A stretch of DNA of 64,000 nucleotides from Marichromatium gracile (GCF_004343155.1 NZ_SMDC01000006.1:143513-207512); one strand, 5' to 3'; positions 28,525 to 35,952 are shown, counted from the stretch's first letter. Numbers and translations are program-made. The notes: a model not told the origin generated them from the sequence alone.

Positions 28525-30065
28525 CGGCTGGCTCCGCTGTCTGGGGTTGGGCCGGCCTCGGGCGTGGCAACGAACCACTGCCAGGTCGGCGCGATCGGGG
28601 TGATCCGGTGGGTCGGTGCGAGCTGCGCGCGCAGCGACTCGGAGGGGGTGAGCAGGTAGTAGGTGCGCTCCGGCGCGGGCGTGATCGCGGCCGGGTCGGC
28701 GAGCTGTCGCAGTCGGGTCTCGGGGGCGAGCTGGTGGGCGAGCGAGAGCAGCTCGCCGGCGCTCACCCCGCTGGGACTGGCCAGCACCTCGACGCCTGTC
28801 GCCTGGCGGTTGATCCGCTCGGCGATGGCGGCGTTGTCGGCGCTGAACTGCTTGGTCCGCCAGGTCTCGGCCTCGAGGATGGCGTGCTGCGAGCCGAGCC
28901 CGAGCGCGAGCAGCAGGAGCAGCGCCAGGGCGGCGACGTGAGCTGTCGGTCCCGCGGCCTCGAGCGCCCGTCCCAGCGACCAGGCGAGGATCAGGCTGAG
29001 CGCGAGCAGCGCCGGCAGCGCGTAGCGCAGGTGCAGCGAGCGGCTGCCGCCGAGGACCAGGTCGGGCCCGAGCACGATGCCCAGATGGACCAGGATGGTC
29101 GCGAGCAGGAGCCTCACCGCCGCGCCGGGGGCGGTGACGACGAAGCGCCACAGCGCCCAGACGAGGGTCATGAGCAACAGCCCCACCGCCCAGCCCGGCA
29201 GCCGCGTCGGGCCGAGATCGACGAAGGTGTGCATCAGGTGATCGCGCCAGGCGGCGAGGATGCGTGCGCCGTCGATCGGACGCTGCATCCAGGCGGTGAA
29301 CTCATCGATGCGCTCCGGGGCGAAGGCCATCACCGCCACCCAGGGCAGGAACAGCACGCCTGCCGTCACCACTGCGATGAACCAGCGTCGCCACCGCTCG
29401 CGTCGCGCCAGAACCACCAGGGCGTGTACCGGCAGCATCAGTACGAAAAGCAGATGGGTATAGAGCCCGAGGGTGAGCAGCGCACCGTAGCCCCACCAGT
29501 CGCCGCGCCGGTCGTGTCGGCAGGCATGCAGCAGGGCCGCGCTGGCGGCGACGACGAGCAGCAGCCAGAGCGCGTACTGGCGCGCCTCCTGGGCATAGAG
29601 CAGTTGCACCGGGGAGACGGCGACCAGGGCCGCGGCGACCCAGGGCGTGAGCCCGCGACCGCCGAGTTCGCGTGTCAACCAGAACACCGCCGGGACCAGC
29701 AGCACGCCGAAGAGTGCGGCGAGCCCGCGCAGGCCCACCACCGGGTCGGAGGCGAGGCCGCCGGCGACGCGTCCGAGCAGGTAGTAAAGCGGGGCGTGCT
29801 CGGGGTGCGAGGCCAGTGCCCGCAGTGTCGCCGCCCAGCCGAGCGCGGGGTCGGGGCGCTGGAAGCGCAGCAGCTCGGCGGCGCTGATCGGTTCGGCGGC
29901 CTCGAGTGCCGCCTGCAGCGCCTCGAACGGATGACCGAAGATCCGCAGCAGGGAGAAGGTTTCGTCGTGCCAGACCGGCAGCCCGGCGAGATCGAGCGCA
30001 CGCGCGCCGCTGCCGAGCAGGATCACGACCAACAGGGTCAGGCGTAGCAGGGTGGCGCGGGACAT
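28521..30065 (-). CDS. GT-C family glycosyltransferase (ArnT/PMT-like)
   Basis: A 514-aa polytopic membrane protein with about 11 hydrophobic helices. The first loop has the GT-C signature WHDETFSLLRI, whose DE pair is the usual catalytic acid region, and a YYLLGRVAGG segment follows. Such enzymes use polyprenyl-phosphate sugars as donors and act on the periplasmic side. The start at 30065 (MSRATLL) puts TM1 at the N-terminus; the frame is open to a GTG at 30146, and no strong ribosome site marks either. It overlaps the GH17-GT2 gene (ATGA), so both probably serve one glycan pathway. Confidence 0.82.
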   Translation of the reverse strand: MSRATLLRLTLLVVILLGSGARALDLAGLPVWHDETFSLLRIFGHPFEALQAALEAAEPISAAELLRFQRPDPALGWAATLRALASHPEHAPLYYLLGRVAGGLASDPVVGLRGLAALFGVLLVPAVFWLTRELGGRGLTPWVAAALVAVSPVQLLYAQEARQYALWLLLVVAASAALLHACRHDRRGDWWGYGALLTLGLYTHLLFVLMLPVHALVVLARRERWRRWFIAVVTAGVLFLPWVAVMAFAPERIDEFTAWMQRPIDGARILAAWRDHLMHTFVDLGPTRLPGWAVGLLLMTLVWALWRFVVTAPGAAVRLLLATILVHLGIVLGPDLVLGGSRSLHLRYALPALLALSLILAWSLGRALEAAGPTAHVAALALLLLLALGLGSQHAILEAETWRTKQFSADNAAIAERINRQATGVEVLASPSGVSAGELLSLAHQLAPETRLRQLADPAAITPAPERTYYLLTPSESLRAQLAPTHRITPIAPTWQWFVATPEAGPTPDSGASR

Positions 30066-30220
30066 CGGGCTGGAAGCGGATGGCAGGGGCAAGGCTTGAT
30101 CGTCCTGATGACGCCTCGTCGGGCCAGGGGTCGGCGCGCGTGGCACGAGGCTGCCACCGGGTGCGCCGGTGAATGATAACGCGTTCGCGCGCCGGCGCCG
30201 ATGATTCGGGTCAGGCTGTG

Positions 30221-30465
30221 CCCAGCCGCCAGCCGCCAGCCGCCAGCCGCCAGCCGCCAGCCGCCAGCCGCCAGCCGCCAGCCGCCAGCGGGAAAGACTG
30301 AACCGCCAAGGCGCGAAGGGCGCGAAGAAAGCGACCAGCCTTCAGCACCCAGCCTCCAGTGTTGGTTTGCACTCAACTGCGGCGAGACCAACCGCGCCTC
30401 CCTCACTGGAGGCTGACGGCTGGAGGCTTTTCTTCTCTTGGCGTTTCAATCCCCCCGGCCGCTGC
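30221..30465. repeat. dispersed inverted-repeat element, copy C
   Basis: This lies in the 403-base gap between the GT-C gene and the response-regulator gene. Nine perfect CCAGCCG heptamers run from 30222 to 30284, then CCAGCG. The box CTGAACCGCCAAGGCGCGAA GGGCGCGAAG follows at about 30298-30328, then GCGACCAGCCTTCAGC, as in the other copies. A weaker mirror-image arm (GGAGGCTGACGGCTGGAGGC, then CTTGGCGTTTCAATCCCC) ends near 30465. The remaining part of the gap (30066-30220) shows no gene or clear signal. Confidence 0.85.
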
Positions 30466-30468
30466 CTG

Positions 30469-31179
30469 TCAGGCAGGCGTGTCGGGCTGGTCCTCGTAGC
30501 GGTAGCCGACGCCGTAGACGGCGTGGATGAGTTCTCGGTCGGGGAGGAGTTCGGCGAGCTTGCGCCGGAGCTTCTTGACATGACTGTCGATGGTGCGGTC
30601 GGAGACCACCCGGCGGTCGCGATAGATGCGCTCCATCAGCTGTTCGCGCGAGTAGATCCGTCCTGGCGCGCGGTGCAGGGTCTCGAGCAGCGCGAACTCG
30701 ACCGCGGTGAGTTCGACGGTGCGCTCGCCGTCGCTGACCCGCAGACGTGCCGAATCGAGGTCGATGGCGCCGGGCAGCGCGCGGACCGGCTCCGCGCTCA
30801 CCTGCTGGCGCCTGAGCACGGCCTTGACCCGGGCGACCAGCTCGCGCGGGCTGTAGGGCTTGCAGACATAGTCGTCGGCGCCGAGTTCGAGTCCGAGCAG
30901 GCGGTCGATCTCCTCGACGCGCGCGGTGGTGATGATGATCGGTATCTGGCTCTCGGCGCGGATCTCGCGGCACAGGGTCAGCCCGTCGCGTCCCGGCAGC
31001 ATCAGGTCGAGCAGGACCAGTGCGGGCCGGTGGTCACGGATCCATTCGAGCACCTCGGTGCCTTCGGCGAGATGGGCGCTGCGATAGCCGCCGGCGTGCA
31101 GGTAGTCCGCGAGCAGTGCGGCGAGACGCTGCTCGTCCTCGACGATCAGGATCAGCGGGGCGTTGGTGTTGTCGGTCAT
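30469..31179 (-). CDS. baeR: OmpR-family response regulator, BaeR-like
   Basis: A 236-aa response regulator. The receiver domain (about 8-122) has the phosphorylatable D58 in LVLLDLMLPG. The winged-helix OmpR DNA-binding domain (about 135-232) ends VYGVGYRYEDQ. Stretches such as DGLTLCREIR and EEIDRLLGLELGADDY match BaeR, the envelope-stress regulator of RND efflux in E. coli, more than other OmpR-type proteins. The start at 31179 overlaps the kinase stop by four bases, so the pair is co-translated. Control of the RND system at 3596-8781 would fit BaeR biology but is only a guess. Confidence 0.85.
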   Translation of the reverse strand: MTDNTNAPLILIVEDEQRLAALLADYLHAGGYRSAHLAEGTEVLEWIRDHRPALVLLDLMLPGRDGLTLCREIRAESQIPIIITTARVEEIDRLLGLELGADDYVCKPYSPRELVARVKAVLRRQQVSAEPVRALPGAIDLDSARLRVSDGERTVELTAVEFALLETLHRAPGRIYSREQLMERIYRDRRVVSDRTIDSHVKKLRRKLAELLPDRELIHAVYGVGYRYEDQPDTPA

Positions 31180-32633
31180 CGGTCGCTGCGTTGTCCGGGG
31201 GCGGATGGGAGTTCGAGACGGATCCACAACCCGCCGAGCGGCGAGGGGCGGGCGCTGATGGTGCCGCCGTGCGCGCGCGCCACGTTGTCGGCGATCGCCA
31301 ATCCCAGCCCGGCGCCGCCGGTGTGGCGGTTGCGCGAGTCCTCGACCCGGTAGAGTCGTTCGAACAGACGTGCGCACTGCGCCTCGGGGACGCCGGGGGC
31401 GGTGTCCTGGAGGTCGAGGGTCAGCCCGGCGGCGGTGCGTGCGATCCGGATCTCCAGCCGTCCACCGGGGTCAGTGTACTGCAGGCTGTTGGCGAGCAGG
31501 TTGCGAAAGAGCTGAGAGAGACGCTGGGCATCGGCCATCAGGATGGTCTCGCCCGGCGGCGTGGCGACGAGCGCGAGGCTCAGCCCGGCATGTTCGTAGC
31601 GCTCGGCGAAGGCCTCGCAGTCGGCGCGCAGCAGCGCAACCGGATCGGTCGGCTCGAAGCGGTAGCCGAGCGCGCCGAGATCGGTGGTGGTGAGTTCGTA
31701 GAGATCGTCGACCAATCGGCCGAGTCGCAGCGCGTCGGCGTGGAGTTGATCGACGGTGTCGGCATCGATTGGTCTGACCCCGTCCTGGACCGCCTCGAGC
31801 TGGGCGCGCAGCAGCGCGATCGGGGTGCGCAGTTCGTGCGAGATGTCGGCCACCCAGCGCCGACGCGCCTGTTCGTTGCTCTCGAGCGCGGCGGCCAGGG
31901 CGTTGACGTCGCGCCCGAGCCGGGCGAGTTCGTCGTCACCTCGGGGCTCGGCGCGTGCGGCGAAATCCCCCGCGGCGAGTCGGCGGGCCGTCTCCTGCAG
32001 CTCGCGCACCGGGCGCACCAGACGTCGCGAGAGCGGATAGGCGAGGGCGGCCGAGAGGGCGAGCATCGCCACCGCGATCAGCCACAGCCGATCGCCCTGA
32101 CGAGCGCGAAAGCGCAGCTCGGCGACCTCGGTCACCGGGCGCCCGGGGAGGATGGCGAGCGTCCCGATGATCTCGCCATCGAGGCGCAGTGGCTGGCGGC
32201 GGGCCTCGGCGAGCAGTTCGCTGCGGCCATAGACGATGCTGCCCTCGGCGTCGAGCAGCATCAGGCGCAGCTCCAGTGGGGTCGGGCGGTCGTGATGACG
32301 CAGCCGCTCGAGCGCGTGCGGTGGCGGCCAGGCACCGCTGCCGAGGCCGCCGTGCATGGGAGGACGGCGCCCGGCAGGTGCCGTGCCGCGGCCGCTGATG
32401 GCGTTGAACCACAGCCAGGGCTCGTCGCGCAGTACCTGCCAGTCGCCGTGCTCACGATAGCTGTCGATCAGACGTTCGCCGACCTGCTCGAGCCGCGCCT
32501 GCTCGCGCGCGTCGACCAGCTCGACCAGACCGCGCTCGAGCGACCAGTGCATGAACGCCTGGGTGCCGACCAGTACCAGCACGCAGGCGAGCAGCAGGGT
32601 GAGGAAGAGTTTGGCGCGGATCGAGAGCCTCAT
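31176..32633 (-). CDS. baeS: sensor histidine kinase, BaeS-like
   Basis: A 485-aa membrane kinase. TM1 is near 8-27. The periplasmic sensor region (28-180) has a Gly/Pro-rich insert. TM2 is near 183-203, followed by HAMP, a HisKA box with H266 in DISHELRTP, and an HATPase domain with NLLANSLQYTDPGG, DTAPGVP and GGAGLGLAI. It phosphorylates the downstream BaeR-like regulator. The start at 32633 is the only ATG that puts TM1 at the N-terminus. A small Arg-rich gene and bfd lie just upstream on the same strand. Confidence 0.88.
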   Translation of the reverse strand: MRLSIRAKLFLTLLLACVLVLVGTQAFMHWSLERGLVELVDAREQARLEQVGERLIDSYREHGDWQVLRDEPWLWFNAISGRGTAPAGRRPPMHGGLGSGAWPPPHALERLRHHDRPTPLELRLMLLDAEGSIVYGRSELLAEARRQPLRLDGEIIGTLAILPGRPVTEVAELRFRARQGDRLWLIAVAMLALSAALAYPLSRRLVRPVRELQETARRLAAGDFAARAEPRGDDELARLGRDVNALAAALESNEQARRRWVADISHELRTPIALLRAQLEAVQDGVRPIDADTVDQLHADALRLGRLVDDLYELTTTDLGALGYRFEPTDPVALLRADCEAFAERYEHAGLSLALVATPPGETILMADAQRLSQLFRNLLANSLQYTDPGGRLEIRIARTAAGLTLDLQDTAPGVPEAQCARLFERLYRVEDSRNRHTGGAGLGLAIADNVARAHGGTISARPSPLGGLWIRLELPSAPGQRSDR

Positions 32634-32678
32634 GCCGTCATGATCGCGCCCCAGGGTGCAAGAAATATGGACGCAGGT

Positions 32679-32858
32679 TCAGTGTGGCGAGGACTCCGTC
32701 GGGGCGACGGGCTGGAGGAGATGGTGCTCGTTGAGGTGGCGTCGCAGCAGCCAGCGGCGTTGTTGCAGGCGGCTGCGGGGACGGGAGCGGACCAGCGCGA
32801 GCACCAGGCTCAGTAGCCGGGAGGGGGGAGCGGGGTGAAATCGGCGCTGTTTGGTCAT
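32679..32858 (-). CDS. 59-aa Arg-rich small protein
   Basis: Unrecognised. The frame has 59 codons with an excellent ribosome site (GAGGAGAGAGGT directly before the ATG at 32858), 16 bases downstream of the bfd stop. The product starts MTKQRRFHPAPPSRLLSLVL and continues with ARRRLQ-type basic helices (12 Arg in 59 residues), ending LQPVAPTESSPH. It could be a nucleic-acid-binding or membrane-surface peptide. It may be co-transcribed with bfd and baeSR. No homologue is recalled. Confidence 0.5.
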   Translation of the reverse strand: MTKQRRFHPAPPSRLLSLVLALVRSRPRSRLQQRRWLLRRHLNEHHLLQPVAPTESSPH

Positions 32859-32874
32859 ACCTCTCTCCTCAGGC

Positions 32875-33081
32875 TCATTCGCAGGCACAAGGTGACGCGG
32901 CTGCGCCGTCGGGTGCGTCGAGACGCGTGGCGCGCAGCAACTCGTGGGCGCAGCGCGCGCAACGTCCGCACGGGCCCGGGACGGCCAGGGTTCGGCGCAG
33001 TTCCGAGAGCGAGGAGATGCCGTTGGTGGCGGCATCGCGGATCTGGCGGTCGGTGACGGCATTGCAGACGCAGACGTACAT
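32875..33081 (-). CDS. bfd: bacterioferritin-associated ferredoxin Bfd
   Basis: A 68-aa [2Fe-2S] protein. Ligand cysteines C4, C6, C38 and C41 (VCVCNAVT and GPCGRCARC) match E. coli Bfd. Bfd reduces the haem of bacterioferritin to release stored iron. It is divergent from the bfr pair, with a 154-base shared regulatory region (33082-33235) containing an AT-rich stretch near 33120-33145 suitable for promoters. No clear Fur box was recognised. The C-terminus CAC E is longer than the minimal domain. Confidence 0.93.
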   Translation of the reverse strand: MYVCVCNAVTDRQIRDAATNGISSLSELRRTLAVPGPCGRCARCAHELLRATRLDAPDGAAASPCACE

Positions 33082-33235
33082 GGTGGAATCGGACCCGTGA
33101 TCGAGGAGAATTGTGGTTGAGAAGAAAAATAGGAATTATTCGCGATTCCTGCAACCCCTCTGTTCGTAGGCTCAATTCAGGGCGAGGCGGGTGTCCCGGC
33201 ACCGCCGTGTCTTAATCCAAGGAGGCTGCCCAGGC

Positions 33236-33700
33236 ATGAAGATCGATCCAGCGATGAACCGTCAGCTCAATGCGGTCATCAAGGAGGCGTTGACCGCGAT
33301 CAACCAGTCCTTCCTCCACGCCCGCATGCTCGGTCACTGGGGATTCCCCGGGATCGAGAAGCGACTCTATGACTACTCGATCCTGGCGATGCGTCAGGCC
33401 GACCGTCTGATCGAACGGGTGCTCTTTCTCGAGGGGCTGCCCAACCTGCAGGATCTCGGCAAGCTGCATGTCGGCGAGGACGTGCCCGAGCAGCTCGCCG
33501 CGGAGCTGGAACTCGGCCAGCGCTATCGCACCGCGCTGGGGGAGTGCGCGGCCCGTGCCGAGCAGCTCGGCGACTATGTCAGTCGGGCGCTGTGTGAGTC
33601 CCTCAACGGCGAGGTGGAGGAGCAGATCGACTGGCTCGAGACCCAGCACGCCCTGATCGATGAACTCGGACTCGAGCGTTATCTCGAGACCCAGGTCTGA
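33236..33700 (+). CDS. bfr: bacterioferritin, haem-binding subunit without ferroxidase site
   Basis: A 154-aa ferritin-fold subunit that aligns without gaps to E. coli Bfr through residue 130. The haem-ligand M52 is present (ILAMRQAD). All six ferroxidase ligands are replaced: E18A, E51A, H54Q, E94G, E127V and H130Q. It should bind inter-subunit haem but cannot oxidise Fe(II). AAGGAGG precedes the ATG at 33236, so the longer frame from 33191 is rejected. The next gene, 27 bases downstream, encodes a subunit with the opposite defects, so a mixed 24-mer is expected. Bfd is encoded divergently. Confidence 0.92.
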   Translation: MKIDPAMNRQLNAVIKEALTAINQSFLHARMLGHWGFPGIEKRLYDYSILAMRQADRLIERVLFLEGLPNLQDLGKLHVGEDVPEQLAAELELGQRYRTALGECAARAEQLGDYVSRALCESLNGEVEEQIDWLETQHALIDELGLERYLETQV

Positions 33701-33727
33701 ACCACGGATCCAGGCGAGGTATTTCCC

Positions 33728-34219
33728 ATGCAAGGCAATCCCAAGGTGATCGAGCACCTGCAGCGGCTGCTCGCCAACGAGCTGGCGGCGATCGATCAGT
33801 ACTTCATCCATGGCCACATGTACGAGGACTGGGGGTATGCGCGGCTGCAGGCGCGCATCCTTCACGAGAGCGAGGACGAACGTGGTCACGCGGCGTTGCT
33901 GATCCAGCGGATGCTGTTCCTCGATGCCATCCCGGACATGAGTCAGCGTGATGGTCTGCGGGTGGGGCGCGACGTGCCCGAGATGCTCGCCAACGATCTG
34001 CAGCTCGAGTACGCGGTGGTCGCCGCGCTCAAGGAGGCCATCGCCTGTTGCGAGCAGGAGCGCGATTACCAGACGCGCCAGGTGCTGCTCTCGATCCTTG
34101 CCGATACCGAGGAGGATCACGCCTACTGGCTCGAGCAGCAGCTCGGGCTGATCGATACCCTGGGTCTGGAGAACTATCTCCAGACCCAGGTCCACGCCGA
34201 CTCGGCTCCGGGCGCCTGA
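33728..34219 (+). CDS. bfr: bacterioferritin, ferroxidase subunit without haem ligand
   Basis: A 162-aa bacterioferritin. Ferroxidase residues E18, Y25, E51, H54 and E94 are intact, and the last Glu/His pair is present in DTEEDH (E128/H131, one residue later than in E. coli). The haem-ligand position 52 is Arg (DERGHA), so it should not bind haem by itself. It complements the preceding haem-type subunit. Iron would be oxidised here and released through the haem of the other subunit with Bfd. A hairpin at 34228-34249 follows the stop. Confidence 0.93.
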   Translation: MQGNPKVIEHLQRLLANELAAIDQYFIHGHMYEDWGYARLQARILHESEDERGHAALLIQRMLFLDAIPDMSQRDGLRVGRDVPEMLANDLQLEYAVVAALKEAIACCEQERDYQTRQVLLSILADTEEDHAYWLEQQLGLIDTLGLENYLQTQVHADSAPGA

Positions 34220-34227
34220 GTCCTTCT

Positions 34228-34249
34228 CCCGCTCCCGCGCGGGAGCGGG
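34228..34249 (+). terminator. hairpin after the bacterioferritin pair
   Basis: CCCGCTCCC (34228-34236) and GGGAGCGGG (34241-34249) form a perfect 9-bp stem with a GCGC loop, 8 bases after the bfr stop. No T-run follows. It is probably a terminator or 3' stabiliser for the two bfr genes. Confidence 0.5.
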
Positions 34250-34576
34250 TGTGCCGGTCTCGCTTCAGGAGTGCGCCTCAGGGCGCACCCGATCCTTTCT
34301 GCTCTGCTCTCGACTTCTCGCGCTCCCGGGTCGGCCAGGGGCGTGCCGCGTCAATGACAAGCGCGGGTCGCGTCAATACAATCCCTCGAATCTTGTGGGC
34401 AATTGGTCGGTCCGGATCGACGCCGGCCGCCGTCAGGCGGTCTTGCCCTGCGATGCGTGTCCGCTCGTGCCGGTCGGTGCAGTGGATGCGCCCGGCCCCG
34501 CGCCACAGTGGACGGATCCAGAACACCAGGGTGCGGGGGCGTCGTTGTCAATCCATCTTGTCGAGAGGAAACGCGC
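34250..34576. other. intergenic region before the puc-linked membrane protein gene
   Basis: No convincing gene, repeat or structured RNA is seen in these 327 bases. Short open frames here lack ribosome sites. The last 16 bases contain the ribosome site (GAGAGG) of the gene at 34577, so its promoter is presumably here. Confidence 0.5.
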
Positions 34577-34990
34577 GTGAAGTATGCGGCAAAGAGAACC
34601 TGGCCCCTGCGCTCCCCGTCCTGGGAGCACGAGGGTGAGGCGGAGAGTTTCAAGGCGTTCGCGACCGAGTTTGCGGCCGTCGAGCGGCTGGGTGCGGACG
34701 GAGAGTTCGTCGTCATCGATAAGTCGAGCGATGAGGCCGAGTCGCGCTTCTTCCGCGTCGTCACCATCGCCCCCTATCAGGTCGAGGAGACCGAGCCGCG
34801 CAGCAGCGCCCCGGCGCCGGAGGCTGGTCAGACCGAGGGCGCGCAGCCGGCCGCGGAGCAGGATTACAGCTCCGCGCTGCGTCCGGCCATCTCGATGCTC
34901 GTCTACATGGGCAAGGTTGCGGTGATCGCCGTTGCGGTGATCACCATCGCGGCCTTCGGAATCGGCTACATCAAGGATTTACTTGCATAA
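34577..34990 (+). CDS. small C-terminally anchored membrane protein next to puc operon
   Basis: Unrecognised 137-aa protein. A soluble N-terminal part (1-70: WEHEGEAESFKAFATEFAAVERLGADGEF) precedes an Ala/Pro/Glu linker (72-93) and a single C-terminal transmembrane helix (about 108-130), ending YIKDLLA. The start is a GTG at 34577 preceded by GAGAGGAAAC; the frame is open upstream without a better signal. Its position directly upstream of the antenna operon suggests a role in photosynthetic membranes, but it has no resemblance to PucC, PufX or LH polypeptides. Confidence 0.65.
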   Translation: MKYAAKRTWPLRSPSWEHEGEAESFKAFATEFAAVERLGADGEFVVIDKSSDEAESRFFRVVTIAPYQVEETEPRSSAPAPEAGQTEGAQPAAEQDYSSALRPAISMLVYMGKVAVIAVAVITIAAFGIGYIKDLLA

Positions 34991-35097
34991 AGTCGTGTTT
35001 CGGTCCTCGACGATGCCCTTTTGCGATCGCAGTGGTTTTTTGTCAGAAGTCTGTTTTTATTGGTTTTTTTGGGGCAGCAAAAAGTCTGTTCTCGTCA

Positions 35098-35141
35098 TGT
35101 AAAACCTTCTTGACATCCGGTCATGTCAAGCTAAGATGACA
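35098..35141 (+). promoter_or_regulatory. puc promoter 1 with tandem PpsR/CrtJ-type sites
   Basis: The -35 box TTGACA is at 35110-35115 and the -10 box TAAGAT at 35132-35137, spacing 16. Two TGT-N12-ACA palindromes cover it: site 1 at 35098-35115 and site 2 at 35124-35141, with 8 bp between them. This is the spacing known for cooperative PpsR/CrtJ binding at photosynthesis promoters. It lies about 150 bases before pucB1, in an AT-rich region (34991-35290) with T-runs at 35036-35070. The same layout recurs before the second puc operon. Confidence 0.8.
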
Positions 35142-35290
35142 CACGGGATCCACGCAGGGTCCTAGAGTCCAGGACGAGGACATGACCGGCCCCGCATCGC
35201 TCGCGATGCATCGTCGAGGTCGATCTCGTCCGATCCCTAAGGTTGCGAGTGCCGCATACGGTATTCGTTGATTTCTACAGGAGGCTAATA

Positions 35291-35434
35291 ATGGCTGATC
35301 AGAAGAGTCTGTCGGGTCTGACCGAGCAGCAGGCGAAGGAATTCCACGAGCAGTTCAAGGTGACCTACACCGCATTCGTCGGTCTGGCTGCGCTGGCGCA
35401 CCTGTTCGTCATCGCTGCCAACCCCTGGTGGTAA
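35291..35434 (+). CDS. pucB1: LH2 antenna beta polypeptide, type 1
   Basis: A 47-aa light-harvesting 2 beta subunit. A polar N-terminus (MADQKSLSGLTEQQAKEF) precedes one transmembrane helix (about 25-44). H37 in AALAHLFVIA is the bacteriochlorophyll B850-type ligand, and H19 precedes the helix. The C-terminus is AANPWW. AGGAGG lies 7 bases before the ATG at 35291. First gene of the operon pucB1A1B2A2. The product is identical to that of pucB3 in the second operon. Confidence 0.95.
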   Translation: MADQKSLSGLTEQQAKEFHEQFKVTYTAFVGLAALAHLFVIAANPWW

Positions 35435-35458
35435 TCGGTCGTCGTCGAGGATAAGAAC

Positions 35459-35674
35459 ATGCAGATCATGGGCTACAAGCCGCTGGAGCAGGACTACCGC
35501 TTTTGGCTGGTGGTGAATCCGGCTACCTGGCTGATCCCGACGCTGGTTGCCGTCCTGGTGGTGGCACTGGCTGTTCACGTCTACGCCTTCTCGCTCCCCG
35601 ATCAGGGCTGGTCCGCTCCGGCTCCTGAGGCCGTCGAGGCGGTCGCAGCTGAAGAGGCTGCTCCGGCTGAGTGA
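35459..35674 (+). CDS. pucA1: LH2 antenna alpha polypeptide, type 1 with acidic tail
   Basis: A 71-aa LH2 alpha subunit. The N-terminus MQIMGYKPLEQDYRFW is followed by VVNPATWL and a membrane helix (about 25-46) with the chlorophyll-ligand His in ALAVHVYAF. The helix is followed by an unusually long periplasmic tail rich in Ala, Pro and Glu (SAPAPEAVEAVAAEEAAPAE). Identical protein to pucA3. It pairs with the 47-aa beta subunit 24 bases upstream. Confidence 0.95.
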   Translation: MQIMGYKPLEQDYRFWLVVNPATWLIPTLVAVLVVALAVHVYAFSLPDQGWSAPAPEAVEAVAAEEAAPAE

Positions 35675-35684
35675 TTGATGGCGT

Positions 35685-35703
35685 CGCGATCATGTCGATC
35701 GCG
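35685..35703 (+). other. intercistronic mRNA hairpin between pucA1 and pucB2
   Basis: CGCGATC (35685-35691) pairs with GATCGCG (35697-35703) around a 5-base loop, 11 bases after the pucA1 stop. In the second operon (37047-37065) one stem pair changes from T-A to C-G on both sides and pairing is kept. This covariation supports a real RNA structure, such as a processing or stability element. Confidence 0.65.
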
Positions 35704-35777
35704 TCCGTCTGGTTTGCCGCGCGCATCTCATGAGTTGAGTGCGGTAATGTTTTAAACCCCATAGAGAGGGTAGTTCC

Positions 35778-35903
35778 ATGACTGGACTGACTGAACAGCA
35801 GGCAAAAGAATTCCACGAGCAGTTCAAGGTGACCTACACCGCTTTCGTCGGCCTGGCGGCGGTCGTTCACCTGTTCATCATCGCTGCGAACCCCTGGTTC
35901 TAA
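35778..35903 (+). CDS. pucB2: LH2 antenna beta polypeptide, type 2
   Basis: A 41-aa beta subunit starting MTGLTEQQAKEF, so it lacks the six extra N-terminal residues of pucB1. The helix reads TAFVGLAAVVHLFIIAANPWF, with the ligand His in VVHLF and a C-terminal Phe instead of Trp. AGAGAGGG lies 8-10 bases upstream. Substitutions near the pigment ligand and at the C-terminal aromatic residue could shift absorption relative to the type 1 beta. Third gene of the first puc operon. Confidence 0.93.
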   Translation: MTGLTEQQAKEFHEQFKVTYTAFVGLAAVVHLFIIAANPWF

Positions 35904-35952
35904 TCGAACCTCGGTTCAACGCACCCTAACCTAATTCAACGAGGTCAAAACA

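Noticed and set aside
34577..34990. PufX- or LH1-like polypeptide
   Set aside because: Single helix is at the far C-terminus after a 70-residue soluble head; no antenna His motif or PufX signature.
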